Source of the DNA: Mytilus californianus
Taxonomy: Eukaryota; Mollusca; Bivalvia; Mytilida; Mytilidae
DNA length: 64,000 nucleotides
Reading direction: 5' to 3'
Assembly (NCBI RefSeq): GCF_021869535.1
Contig: NW_026262668.1
Location: 76,653,558 to 76,717,557 of the forward strand
Every line of letters starts with the position of its first letter. Position 1 is the first letter of the stretch. Shown one piece after another: positions 34,998 through 45,551 of this stretch. The translations under genes were made by a program, and so were the position numbers. The notes under the pieces were generated by a model. It made no database searches and had not been told where the DNA came from. It was given only the letters and a program-made list of their open reading frames with translations.

Positions 34998-35569
34998 CGT
35001 TAATTAAAAATGCAACTGTAATAGTTGCACAGTGCAGAAACCGGAAGTTGAAGAACAGGATCGGCTACCACGGCGCCACCTATTCAGGAACGATAATTTG
35101 CCACTTTATATACCTGCGAAATAACAATAACGTTAGACGGGTTCGCGTGCATAAACAGAAATGCGCTTTAAATTGTATAATATAATTCATGTTCAGTCGA
35201 CCTCTTATTATTATATCGACGACTGGAATGATTTATAAACATATAGATTGTAGATAACACTCGAAATTAACCCGACCTCTTTCCACACGGAATTCAAATA
35301 ATTCTAGTTTGTCAATCGGTTGACTGCTTATAATGTAAAATACAAATATATCAAAAGTTTTTAAAACTAACAAAACACAATGATCGTTTCTCTATTTCCC
35401 AATGTAAATGAAATGAAACAATAAACATTTTATATCACAATAAGAAGAGGAGAGAATCAACATTTTCCGGATCTACTTGGAGCCTGATGACCCCCCACGT
35501 AGATAAGTTGGATATCGCGGAAAGAAAGATTAACACGGCAACTAGAAAGGCATTAAAGCACTGCCTTTA

Positions 35570-35740
35570 AAAAACGAGAGTGTTTTCATTTTTCGTTTTT
35601 GATTTCTCTAAAACCAAAATGAAAATCAAAAGTGTTTCCGTTTTTCGTTTTTGATTTCACTAAACAAGAATTTTGTATTTAATTTTAATTATTTCTCGTT
35701 TTATAATGTACAATGTTTTCCTTTCTTGTTTCACAGTCAT
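35570..35740. repeat. Outer element, displaced left-arm segment
   Basis: AAAACGAGAGTGTTTTCATT through CTTTCTTGTTTC is the reverse complement of 37478-37735. It carries repeats of TTTTTCGTTTTTGATTTC with TCTAAAACCAAAATGAAAA. The right arm has about two more repeat units than this one. Confidence 0.8.
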
Positions 35741-36328
35741 TGGTAGTAAATAATGCCAATGTAAACACCCCGGTGTTCTTTCAACATAATGTAGACAAAA
35801 TAGACCGCCTGACTTATGAATTGAACTACGGTGATAAATGAATCAAAGCCTTTCAAATTACCTTGTTTATATCTTTAATAAAAAAATAAATTATTATATT
35901 TAAATATTAAACGAATGATAAATTTAAATTGTACAATATAATATTATATAAAGATGGTACAAATAAATAGATTGATTACAACATCACATTAACAAGGGAG
36001 GTTACTACTTTTAAAAACTTATAAGAAAACTACCCCGGTCGTTAAAGTATACATGCACAGTCACTGTGGTTATCAGATCTTTAATCGAAGATAATGTCGA
36101 CGGATGCAAAAGACTTTATCAATTTGAACAATAAGGGTGTGTGATCTTTACTTTTAAATTTAGAAAGGTTGATCTCAGATGATTAGAATTCATAACCAAG
36201 GTCCATTATACGAACATTCAGGACGATATTAAAGGCATATTAATTCAAATTGCTCATTGCTGCCTTTTTTAATTGCCCACGCTGGGCACCGATGTATATA
36301 ACCAGCAAACATGATTGCCTCCAGTTAC
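35741..36328. other. No gene seen
   Basis: Interior of the outer TIR element; AT-rich, no frame with recognisable motifs. Confidence 0.5.
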
Positions 36329-36342
36329 ATTGGCGCCCAACA
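36329..36342 (+). other. PBS-like motif (weak)
   Basis: TTGGCGCCCAACAA resembles a tRNA-Lys primer-binding site of LTR retroelements, preceded by TTACA. No LTR pair or gag-pol frame is present, so at most a remnant; chance is possible. Confidence 0.25.
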
Positions 36343-36480
36343 ATAAAAACCCACGGTTAGAAGAAATACCTAGCCAGGGAAATATATAATTATATTAAAA
36401 TGAAGATATCATCATTATAGAGTAAAATGACTCTTGAGGTGGGGGAAGTGTGACGGGATTGCTTCCTTGGAAATTTAGTA

Positions 36481-36540
36481 GATATCTTTAGCTCAGTCGG
36501 TTAACGCGCTGCCTTGTAACACAGAGGTCCCGGTGGAGAC
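36481..36540 (+). ncRNA. tRNA-like sequence (Thr-TGT type), internally deleted
   Basis: TAGCTCAGTCGGTTAACGCG matches a D-arm/A-box. GCCTTGTAACACAGAGGTCC matches an anticodon arm with TGT in the loop plus variable region. The T-arm (GGTTCGAATCC) is missing: the sequence goes GTCCCGG to TGGAGACATG, as if 13 bases were lost between two CCCGG copies. The acceptor ends do not pair. Probably a tRNA-derived repeat head, not a working gene. Confidence 0.5.
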
Positions 36541-37446
36541 ATGCGATTTTGCAAGTAGAATCATGCTCTCCGGTTACATATCTATACCTTTTTTAATTTC
36601 ATCTATCTATAGTCGTAGACGTCCAGCTACAGGGGTCATTAAACAAACTATAATGCACTGAAACCCTTGCCCATAACTAAACCGTGATGCTTGGTGTTTG
36701 CTTCCTTGCACACACGCAACCATATTACTCACATTGTTTGTTTTCTGTTCTTCTAATCAGCTGTTTATCGGCAATTGTTTGTTTTGTTTACATCAGAAAT
36801 CAATGAAGCGGTGAATGCGCGGGGAAACGAAAGGACATCTTCGTATCAATACGGTAAATTCCGTGAGTTGAATATTTTCTAATCAATATGTTCAAGCAAT
36901 GAAAAATATGAGGATAACATTTTTAATCATAGAGCACACGTTTTGTGTATTTACTATTTAAAATTATAGTTCATGAAGAAATATAGCAAAATATGTTTCA
37001 ATACGCAGTATAAAGTGAAGATTGGATGTATTATTGTTTTGTTTTTGAAAGAACATTAATAATCCATAAATACACACCTTTGTACCAAAATTGCTATAAA
37101 ATTTCAAGATAACATAAATTTCATCATCACAGAATTATATTATTTGCTCAAATTGACAGGGCTTCGTGAACTAAATTTGGCTTAAATTATGATAGCAATT
37201 GAACACTTCATTATAGTTTCTACCGATGACCTACTATCATGATTTTTATCCGACCCCACTTACGGACGCGTTGACATATAATGCATACAACTCAATAATA
37301 GCCAATCAGACGTTAAGATATCCTTCACTTCCCCCAGAAGCAGCCCGGAAGCAGCTGAGATGCAGCCATTTAATGTTATTTATAACCAATGAGATACCGT
37401 TAACAGATTAACCACATTCCAGACGTCCAGCCTCTGACTAATCAGA
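36541..37446. other. No gene seen
   Basis: Interior of the outer TIR element. No supported frame. Confidence 0.5.
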
Positions 37447-37468
37447 CCGTATCACCATGGTGATACGG
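37447..37468. repeat. 22-bp perfect palindrome
   Basis: CCGTATCACC followed by its exact complement ATGGTGATACGG-type half, centred on CCATGG. It lies just inside the right arm of the outer TIR element. Confidence 0.85.
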
Positions 37469-37477
37469 TAACAAGAA

Positions 37478-37795
37478 AGGAAAACATTGTACATTATAAA
37501 ACGAGAAATAATTAAAATTGAATACAAAATTCTTGTTTAGTTACATCAAAAACGAAGAACGGAAACACTTTTGATTTTCATTTTGGTTTTAGAGAAATCA
37601 AAAACAAAAAAATGAAACCACTTTCGTTTTCCGTTTTGGTTTTAGAGAAATCAAAAACGAAAAATGAAAACACTTTTGTTTTTCGTTTTGGTTTTTGAGA
37701 AATCAAAAACGAAAAAATGAAAACACTCTCGTTTTTTGTTTTTTGTTTTTGATATTTCAAAACGAAAAACGAATGGACGCAAATATACACGGACC
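37478..37795. repeat. Outer element, right TIR arm with tandem repeats
   Basis: About four repeats of GAAATCAAAAACGAAAAATG + AAAACACTTTTGTTTTTCG + TTTTGGTTTTAGA (roughly 50 bp each), then the terminal 58 bp ending CACGGACC. Open frames here on both strands are low-complexity artefacts. Confidence 0.8.
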
Positions 37796-38030
37796 TGAAG
37801 ATGAATATCATTTTGCTTTAAAATGTAAAAGTTTTGAAAAACGTAGGCAAAAAATTTGTCAGGAAGTAGAGATTATAGTCCCATCTTTCAACAAAACGTC
37901 TGATGAGGAAAAATTTACATTTATGTTTACATTTAATGAGTATGGCATAACTAGAATTATTGTTAATGAGGTTAATGATTTATATGTACAACATGTATTA
38001 GGAAGTAGCCTAGCTGACAAGAAAAACTAA
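37796..38030 (+). pseudogene. LINE reverse-transcriptase C-terminus, right half
   Basis: Resumes with GAAGATGAATATCATTTTGC, reading EDEYHFALKCKSFEKRRQK and then SDEEKFTFMFTFNEYGITRI, to a natural stop at 38028-38030. H-F-A-L-K-C supplies the H and C that complete the zinc motif begun at 30131. The tail to the stop is intact, so this was the true C-terminus before the insertion. Confidence 0.8.
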
Positions 38031-38232
38031 TTATATAAAACAAACTTGTGATTATTTTCTTTTTTTTTTATTACATATATATTTGTTTTGTTATATTTTA
38101 TAACAATTACATTAAGAATATTACACATTTTTATTTTCATATTTGCAAAAGTATCACCTCCTCCAAATTAACTAAATATATGATATACTTATATAATATG
38201 AATGTTGGTTAACTTTGAATATTCATAATTTG
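38031..38232. other. AT-rich LINE 3' flank
   Basis: Probably the LINE 3' UTR plus flank; no polyA tail or other motif is certain. Confidence 0.4.
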
Positions 38233-38625
38233 TTTGTCTGTAAAAGAGGGGCGAAAGATACCAGAGGGACATTCAAACTCATATGTCGAAAATAAACAGA
38301 CAACGCCATGGCTAAAAAAGAAAAAGACCAATAGACAAACAAAAGTACACAAAACACAACATAGAAAACTAAAGACTGAGCAACACGAACCCAACCAAAA
38401 ACTGGGGTTGATCTCAGGTGCTCCGGAAGGGTAAGCAGAATCTGCTCCACATGTGGCACCCGTGGTGTTGTTCGTGTTATTACAAACCCGGTAATAAGTC
38501 TAATTCGGTAGGTCACATTCGGGAAAAGGGTACGGGATTGTAGTTACGACATTAGGGACATATCCGTTATCATCTGTTAAACGGATATTCCATAAGGAAC
38601 GCCACAGCCGTCTTATGTGGAACTC
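38233..38625 (+). repeat. Dispersed mussel repeat (GGGGCGAAAGATACC family)
   Basis: AGAGGGGCGAAAGATACCAG, ACGCCATGGCTAAAAAAGA, GGTGCTCCGGAAGGGTAAGC, CTGCTCCACATGTGGCACCC and AATTCGGTAGGTCACATTC mark a repeat I recognise as abundant in mussels. The 66-codon frame inside is common to the repeat and has no known domain. Confidence 0.65.
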
Positions 38626-38679
38626 TGATATTACGTTATGTTGTTTTATTATTACTTGATGATATTTTGTCTTTACATA
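38626..38679. repeat. 21-bp minisatellite, left remnant
   Basis: TATTACGTTATGTTGTTTTA then TTATTACTTGATGATATTTTG: two to three units matching 41664-42068, cut off by the 2,984-bp element. Confidence 0.7.
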
Positions 38680-41663
38680 GAATCATGTGCAAAACAGTGT
38701 AGCCGAGACCATTGATTGGCGCGCTAAAATATCCCATTGACTGGGTCAGATTAGGTGAACGTTCGTCTGTAACGCCCACAACTCACGACGTATTTGTTAT
38801 AGACATTTAAACTGTGGGGTCACCAAAGGGTCTCAACGCCTAAATAAAATAATTCGAAAAACTAATCAGGAATAACCTTTGTGTTTTGATTTATATTGAA
38901 TACTTAAACGTTCTTTACTTGTGTTTTTGTTATGTTTTGATAATGAATTTTTATGATATCGGACGTTCTTTCAGCAAAAAAGGATTTAACTGGCTTTAAA
39001 AGTTACAATGGAGGTGTTGATTATTATCTTTTTTTCGGACGTCAAAGCGATTTAACAATTGCGGTTGTCCAATTATGTCATCTTTTAACTTTTATCTGGT
39101 CAAAATTTTATTTTAGAACGAATGCATGATCAACTTTAAAAAGTGTGCAAACACAAAACATATAGACAAAATATACTCCTTTCCTGTCTTTTTCGTACTT
39201 GCAAGTTATTAGACAGTAAAAAGGCTATTTGGATCAAGCCTTGTGAAATTTGCATTTACGTTTTTGAATAGGTACACTGAAATGCAGTCAAGTTTAGCGA
39301 TTGATAATTCATTGATAACATTCTGGCGTATCACAAACAAACAACTTGTAACGTCTCATTTCATTGGCCGAAAGATTTAACTACATAGTCAACAACATTT
39401 GTAGTGTGCACGTGAATTGACACAGGTGACCGACAATGGAATGTACTACGTTACTACGAACGTAAAAAACAACGATTTTTGGTCGAAATAATTAAATAAG
39501 TATTTTGTGAATTTCAAATAGTGGGGTCGAAATATTATATTAATAATTTGTGTTAAGTAATATTCTTTATGCATGCAGCACTTGTACCGCACTATGAAAA
39601 ATATAAGGATAAAATAAAATACATGTGCCGCTTTTATACGGATGAATGTATGAACCACTTTAATTTCTTTCATATTGACGCTAGGTTATTATCCTGACAA
39701 TGTCGTAGTTACTTATAATAAGGATCTCATAATACTGATCCATTTCAAATTTATGATGGGTTGCACATTCCTCTTTTATTGTTTTCATGTTATAAAACGA
39801 AAATAAAGTAGCTAAGCGTTTGGTCATTCAGAAATGACGTGTCATAAACGAGCAAATTGTCCACGAAAGATCGTATCATGTGTGCACGTGAATATAGATG
39901 TACTATGCAATGTACTATCATGGTCACCACGAAATTCAAATGAATTCAGTGAAGGCATGTTGGTGTAAAAAGGTTTGAAATGTTTCATCGGCGAAGATTT
40001 TATTTTTGCATGTGTGGAACTAAAAAATAAATAAATACTTGTGAGAAATGTCGTAGTTTATAAGGAACTATATAAATGTACTGTTTTCGATTTTAATTGG
40101 TTGAAAATTTATCCTTTAATTTCATACCGTAAGAATAGAGCTTTGCATAACATTGTTGAACTATCCGCCAAAGTAACGTGTGGCATGCGTGCGTATTAAA
40201 ATGAAATACAAAATCATACATGTATGATAAACTTATAAACGAAATATTAAGAAATTAAGGATGACTACTGTAAAAGTATGTACAAAAATGGAGTCACATT
40301 TTATCAATACATTTAGTGAATAACCATACTGTTTAAAACTGATTGTTTTCTATGCAACTATTTAAATATTTACAATATATAATTTTCAACCGAGGATAGC
40401 AAAACAGTTAATTATAAATTAAGAAAGTATATCACTGGAGTATATAAAGTACATTTCCTTCCACTGTGCCATGGTTTGCCATCTCCATTTTTTCTCTAAA
40501 CAAAGCATGGCTGGTTACATGTTCTGAATTTACGTAGAATTTCAGGATTTTTTTTTCAAAATCAAGTAAACTAAATTAGAAAAAATATCACACTATCCTA
40601 AAACTTATGAAAGAATATGAATAATGAACATGACAGTTTATAACACAAACCCATTTACTATAAAAATCGAGCAATATCTTTAGTATGTAATTTGGTTATT
40701 TTTGTAGTTAAGTACGGTATAATTTCAAGTACAACGTTAATTCATCAAGTCCATTGAATAAAAGATAAGGCAGGGTGAGCAACTTGACAAAAAAAGGCAG
40801 GATGACGATTTATGTAAAAAATCAGGATAAACTAATAAATATAGTCAGGACTTAACAGACTGAAAAATAGAAAGACAGGACAGAGATAACAACTAAAAAA
40901 AAATGCAGGACAAAATGTTTCATCCAAGTCCCCCACCCCCAATCAAAATAAAATGGTAGCTCTTAATCCAGAACCAATTGAGAGGAGACAATTGAATTAA
41001 ATATTTCGACGTGACTGTTAAGATTAAAGTTTAAAATTTTACATGCACATGTATAAAAGCTAGAATTGCCATGGGATAATCAAGAACACAATCATGTACG
41101 TGAATACGACGATGGAAGTTTTTAACGACCTTGACCGGCTACGTGAATACTGATCAGTCCATTCAGCTTTATAGTACGCGTGTTCTATTTTCGCAGGTGT
41201 GAGGTCGAAGGTTTGAATTGACCAATGAAAACGATCGTTCCTTAACGAGTTAATCTAATAAAGTTTGTTTGACTGATTATGTTGCACGACCTTTCGCTAA
41301 GCTTGGCCGCAGTTCAGTATAAAATGTATAGTTTGATGATCTTTTCTGCTAACTACTATACTTGTGAAAAACCCTTGGCAACAGAAACATATTCAGCTTT
41401 TTTTTTTAATCGACCCAATTTACATAGTAATGGACGACTTCGTACATTTTATGATCGCAAATAAAATATGTATATAATATACTGTGCACTGTAGTTCGTA
41501 TATATACTGAGACCCTTTGGCAACCCCACAGTTTAAATGTTTATAATAAATACGTCGTGAGTTGTGGGCGTTACAGATGAACGTTCACCTAATCTGACCC
41601 AGTCAATGGGATATTTTAGCGCGCCAATCAATGGTCTCGGCTACACTGTTTTGCACATGATTC
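38680..41663. mobile_element. 2,984-bp DNA transposon with 156-bp TIRs
   Basis: The left TIR 38680-38835 (GAATCATGTGCAAAACAGTG to AAAGGGTCTCA) and right TIR 41508-41663 are reverse complements with a handful of differences. TA flanks both ends (38678-38679, 41664-41665). No transposase is recognisable in the ~2.7-kb interior; its open frames are under 80 codons. Non-autonomous or decayed. A TA duplication would allow Tc1/mariner-like families, but the long TIRs leave the superfamily open. It lies inside a minisatellite that continues on both sides. Confidence 0.85.
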
Positions 41664-42068
41664 TAATAAGGTTTTGACATTACGTAATGATGTTTTGATA
41701 TAACTCAATTACTTAATGATATTTCGATATTACACGATATGGTTTCGTATTGACTTGATATAGTTTTGTTATTACTTAATATGGTTTTGTCATTACTCGA
41801 TGTGGTTTCACCATTATTTAATGTGGTTGTGTCATTAGGCAATCTGGTTTTAACATTACTTGATGTTTATGTGACTTAACGTAATGTAGTTCTTTCATTA
41901 CATGATGTGGTTTTGTTATTTCGTAATGATGATTTGCCAATTCTTTATATGGCTTTAACATTACGTAATGATGTTTCAAAATTTGACGATTTTACACTAC
42001 ATGATGTGTTTGTTTCAGTATTTGATGTGGTCCTGTCATTCTTTGATGTGGTTATCACATTACTTGAT
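41664..42068. repeat. 21-bp minisatellite, main block
   Basis: About 19 diverged units of the form CATTACTTGATGTGGTTTTGT. Substitutions are many but the spacing is held. Interrupted on the left by the 2,984-bp element and on the right by the 21-kb array; one more unit fragment (TGATGAGGT) continues at 63234. Confidence 0.85.
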
Positions 42069-42520
42069 GGTCCAAGGACACAGTTATCGTCCTTCGGTTT
42101 TCGTTGTCTACGAATATAGTCCCTAGTGTGAACAGTGTATAACTTGCATTTTTTTTCGATACACTTTCCCAATTCATTTCTTGATATTTTATGCATGAAA
42201 TATTAAGTAAGGGGATGAAATTACATGTTAAAAAAATTTGGGTGCTGAATCTTTATGTTAAGTAGTGATTTGGTCCAGTTAAAAAAGGTCAAAAATTAGA
42301 ATGTCTGAAGCTGTCAAACTGAATTTTAGCCCCCCTTAACACAGAATTGTCAATATTTTGAGTTAGAGCTGGTAGAAGTTTCTATAATTTTGATATTATT
42401 TGTATCAATAATAGTACACTACACTGTAAAAATCTTTTTGAGATAGAGCAGGTGCGATTTTTTTAATTTGAATATATTGTCTAAAAGAAATGCACTACGA
42501 AATAACTGTGTTCTCGGGCC
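42069..42520. repeat. B1, 452-bp block with short TIRs
   Basis: Starts GGTCCAAGGACACAGTTATC and ends AACTGTGTTCTCGGGCC. Its left flank is minisatellite DNA (CTTGAT); its right flank is TAAGAGATGAATTCC, the start of A1. Confidence 0.85.
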
Positions 42521-45099
42521 TAAGAGATGAATTCCGTAAATATAGATTCTGTACTTTGGCAACTTTTCTGAATGGTTTGCTGGTTTCAATTTGTCGAACT
42601 CAATAAAAGTAAAGGATTTACATCTTTGTTTGACAGAAATTCTGTTAAAATGTCCCATTTTGGCATTATACGGCTAAAATAAGCATTTTAAAGCAGTTTC
42701 CATTTTATGCCTAAGAGCCATGCTGACTTTCTATCTGACAGCTTTTTATGTTCCTGATATTTGTGTTTCTATGCTTAAATCAAATTTAATAAACCATTTG
42801 TGAACTCTGAATCTAGAGAAAAGTAGATTATCACAGAAAAAATGTGCAGAATATTTGTATTTATGTCCCTGGTAAAACGGCCTGTTTGATGTATGTGAAA
42901 TGTGAAGAGCTTTGTACATAAAATCTGTTGTCCATCACAAATATTTCACTAAATCTGTAAAAAAAAACACTTTACAATGATCAGTACACCCTATTCATTT
43001 CATATGCTACCATAATTTTCTTCTTTAGGATAGTAAGTGGTTCAAATATATGCCAATTGAGACTAAAACTACATGCAAGTTTTCCATTGAAAAGTGAAAA
43101 ACTGGTCATCAGACCATACTGTCTGCCAAAAAAAGTTGAATTCAAGAGTTCTTTTGCAATTAGACTTCTTGTATCATGACATCTTAGCATAGAAATGAGC
43201 AAAAAGTAACAAATTTCCATTTCTTATAGCCTCTGTGTGCATTTTTATATGTAAATATGGGCTACGGCCTAAATCGACTCTAAATAATTCTCAGTCTTAC
43301 ATGGCCTAAGACCATTTTATACTCATGTGGTATGCTTTTTGTAACTTTTCTTTACATTTAAAGTACATTTAATATATATGAAAGAATAATGTATGGTTAA
43401 AAAACTTCAAAAACTTCAAAGTGGTTGAAAAAAATGCATGTAAGGCTTCCCTTAATTCGAAAATCTCTATTTTCAGACACAGGCTCATATAAATTTGACT
43501 TTTGAATAACTGTGATAAATCTGATAAATCAAAATAGTGTTCCGTTGCTTTTAATACTTATTATATTATATTTAAGAGTATTTAAAAAGCAAATTTTTGC
43601 AATATTTAAATTTTTTAGGCCAAAATCTTAACTGTTGAAAATATTTGATTTAAACGTCAAAAATAAACATCCAAAATTCAATATTAAAATGGCCCTAGTT
43701 TCTATAATATATATCCTATGGCCATGAAACTTGGCCAACTATCTTATAATTTCCTAAGCTTAGGTCATGCAAAGTTTTATTAAAATTGGTCAAGTCTTTC
43801 TATCCTATTAGATGAATTCCGTAAATGTAGATTCTGTACTGTGGCAACTTTTCTGAATGGTTTGCTGGTTTCAATTTATCGAACTCAATAAAAGTAAAGG
43901 ATTTACATCTTTGTTTGACAGAAATTCTGTTAAAATGTCCCATTTTGGCATTATACGGCTAAAATAAGCATTTTAAAGCAGTTTCCATTTTATGCCTAAG
44001 AGCCATGCTGACTTTCTATCTGACAGCTTTTTATGTTCCTGATATTTGTGTTTCTATGCTTAAATCAAATTTAATAAACCATTTGTGAACTCTGAATCTA
44101 GAGAAAAGTATTATCACAGAAAAAATGTGCAGAATATTTGTATTTATGTCCCTGGTAAAACGGCCTGTTTGATGTATGTGAAATGTGAAGAGCTTTGTAC
44201 ATAAAATCTGTTGTCCATCACAAATATTTCACTAAATCTGTAAAAAAAACCACTTTACAATGATCAGTACACCCTATTCATTTCATATGCTACCATAATT
44301 TTCTTCTTTAGGATAGTAAGTGGTTCAAATATATGCCAATTGAGACTAAAACTACATGCAAGTTTTCCATTGAAAAGTGAAAAACTGGTCATCAGACCAT
44401 ACTGTCTGCAAAAAAAAGTTGAATTCAAGAGTTCTTTTGCAATTAGACTTCTTGTATCATGACATCTTAGCATAGAAATGAGCAAAAAGTAACAAATTTC
44501 CATTTCTTATAGCCTCTGTGTGCATTTTTATATGTAAATATGGGCTACGGCCTAAATCGACTCTAAATAATTCTCAGTCTTACATGGCCTAAGACCATTT
44601 TATACTCATGTGGTATGCTTTTTGTAACTTTTCTTTACATTTACAGTACATTTAATATATATGAAAGAATAATGTATGGTTAAAAAACTTCAAAAACTTC
44701 AAAGTGGTTGAAAAAAATGCATGTTTATGTAAGGCTTCCCTTAATTCGAAAATCTCTATTTTCAGACACAGGCTCATATAAATTTGACTTTTGAATAACT
44801 GTGATAAATCTGATAAATCAAAATAGTGTTCCGTTGCTTTTAATACTTATTATATTATATTCAAGAGTATTTAAAAAGCAAATTTTTGCAATATTTAAAT
44901 TTTTTAGGCCAAAATCTTAACAGTTGAAAATATTTGATTTAAACGTCAAAAATAAACATCCAAAATTCAATATTAAAATGGCCCTAGTTTCTATAATATA
45001 TATCCTATGGCCATGAAACTTGGCCAACTATCTTATAATTTCCTAAGCTTAGGTCATGCAAAGTTTTATTAAAATTGGTCAAGTCTTTCTATCCTATTA
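42521..45099. repeat. A1-A2, tandem ~1.29-kb units
   Basis: A1 42526-43810 (1285 bp), A2 43811-45099 (1289 bp). A2 has private variants CTGTACTGTGG, TTTATCGAAC, loss of GAT in AAAGTAGATTATC, and TTTACAGTACATTT, all shared only with A9. A1 shares CTTAACTGTTG with A8. Confidence 0.9.
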
Positions 45100-45551
45100 G
45101 GTCCAAGGACACAGTTATCGTCCTTAGGTTTTCGTTGTCTACGAATATAGTCCCTAGTGTGAACAGTGTATAACTTGCATTTTTTTTCGATACACTTTCC
45201 CAATTCATTTCTTGATATTTTATGCATGAAATATTAAGTAAGGGGATGAAATTACATGTTAAAAAAATTTGGGTGCTGAATCTTTATGTTAAGTAGTGAT
45301 TTGGTCCAGTTAAAAAAGGTCAAAAATTAGAATGTCTGAAGCTGTCAAACTGAATTTTAGCCCCCTTAACACAGAATTGTCAATATTTTGAGTTAGAGCT
45401 GGTAGAAGTTTCTATAATTTTGATATTATTTGTATCAATAATAGTACACTACACTGTAAAAATCTTTTTGAGATAGAGCAGGTGCGATTTTTTTTAATTT
45501 GAATTTATTGTCTAAAAGAAATGCACTACGAAATAACTGTGTTCTCGGGCC
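45100..45551. repeat. B2, 452-bp block
   Basis: Flanked by CCTATTA on the left and TAAGAG on the right. Differs from B1 by a few bases, for example CCTTAGG for CCTTCGG near its start. Confidence 0.9.

Larger units (their letters stand above)
30191..35569 (-). mobile_element. Nested THAP/DDE transposon (ends tentative)
   Basis: Interrupts the left arm of the outer element. Candidate ends are TAAAGGCAGT at 30211-30220 and its complement ACTGCCTTTA at 35560-35569, a 10-bp inverted repeat, with a hairpin AGCGCGAAAGCGCT just outside on the left. It carries the transposase pseudogene at 33050-34997 plus later insertions. The end assignment rests on the short TIR and on the expected continuity of the outer arm. 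Confidence 0.5.
30132..37795. mobile_element. 7.66-kb TIR transposon inserted in LINE, TSD TGAAG
   Basis: The left end GGTCCGTGTATATTTGCGTC and the right end GACGCAAATATACACGGACC are inverted repeats over about 58 bases with one mismatch. TGAAG flanks at 30127-30131 and 37796-37800. Removing the insert and one TGAAG restores a continuous LINE frame. The right arm (37478-37795) continues into AAACGAGAGTG repeats. The matching left-arm sequence sits at 35570-35740, so the left arm has been split by a later ~5.4-kb insertion. The superfamily is not established. Confidence 0.85.

Noticed and set aside
36329..36342. LTR element primer-binding site
   Set aside because: Only a 12-14-base match; no LTRs or polyprotein nearby, so kept only as a weak note.
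37578..37811. Low-complexity frames in the right TIR arm (FVFDFSKTKTEN...)
   Set aside because: Generated by the ~50-bp TIR repeats, not a gene.
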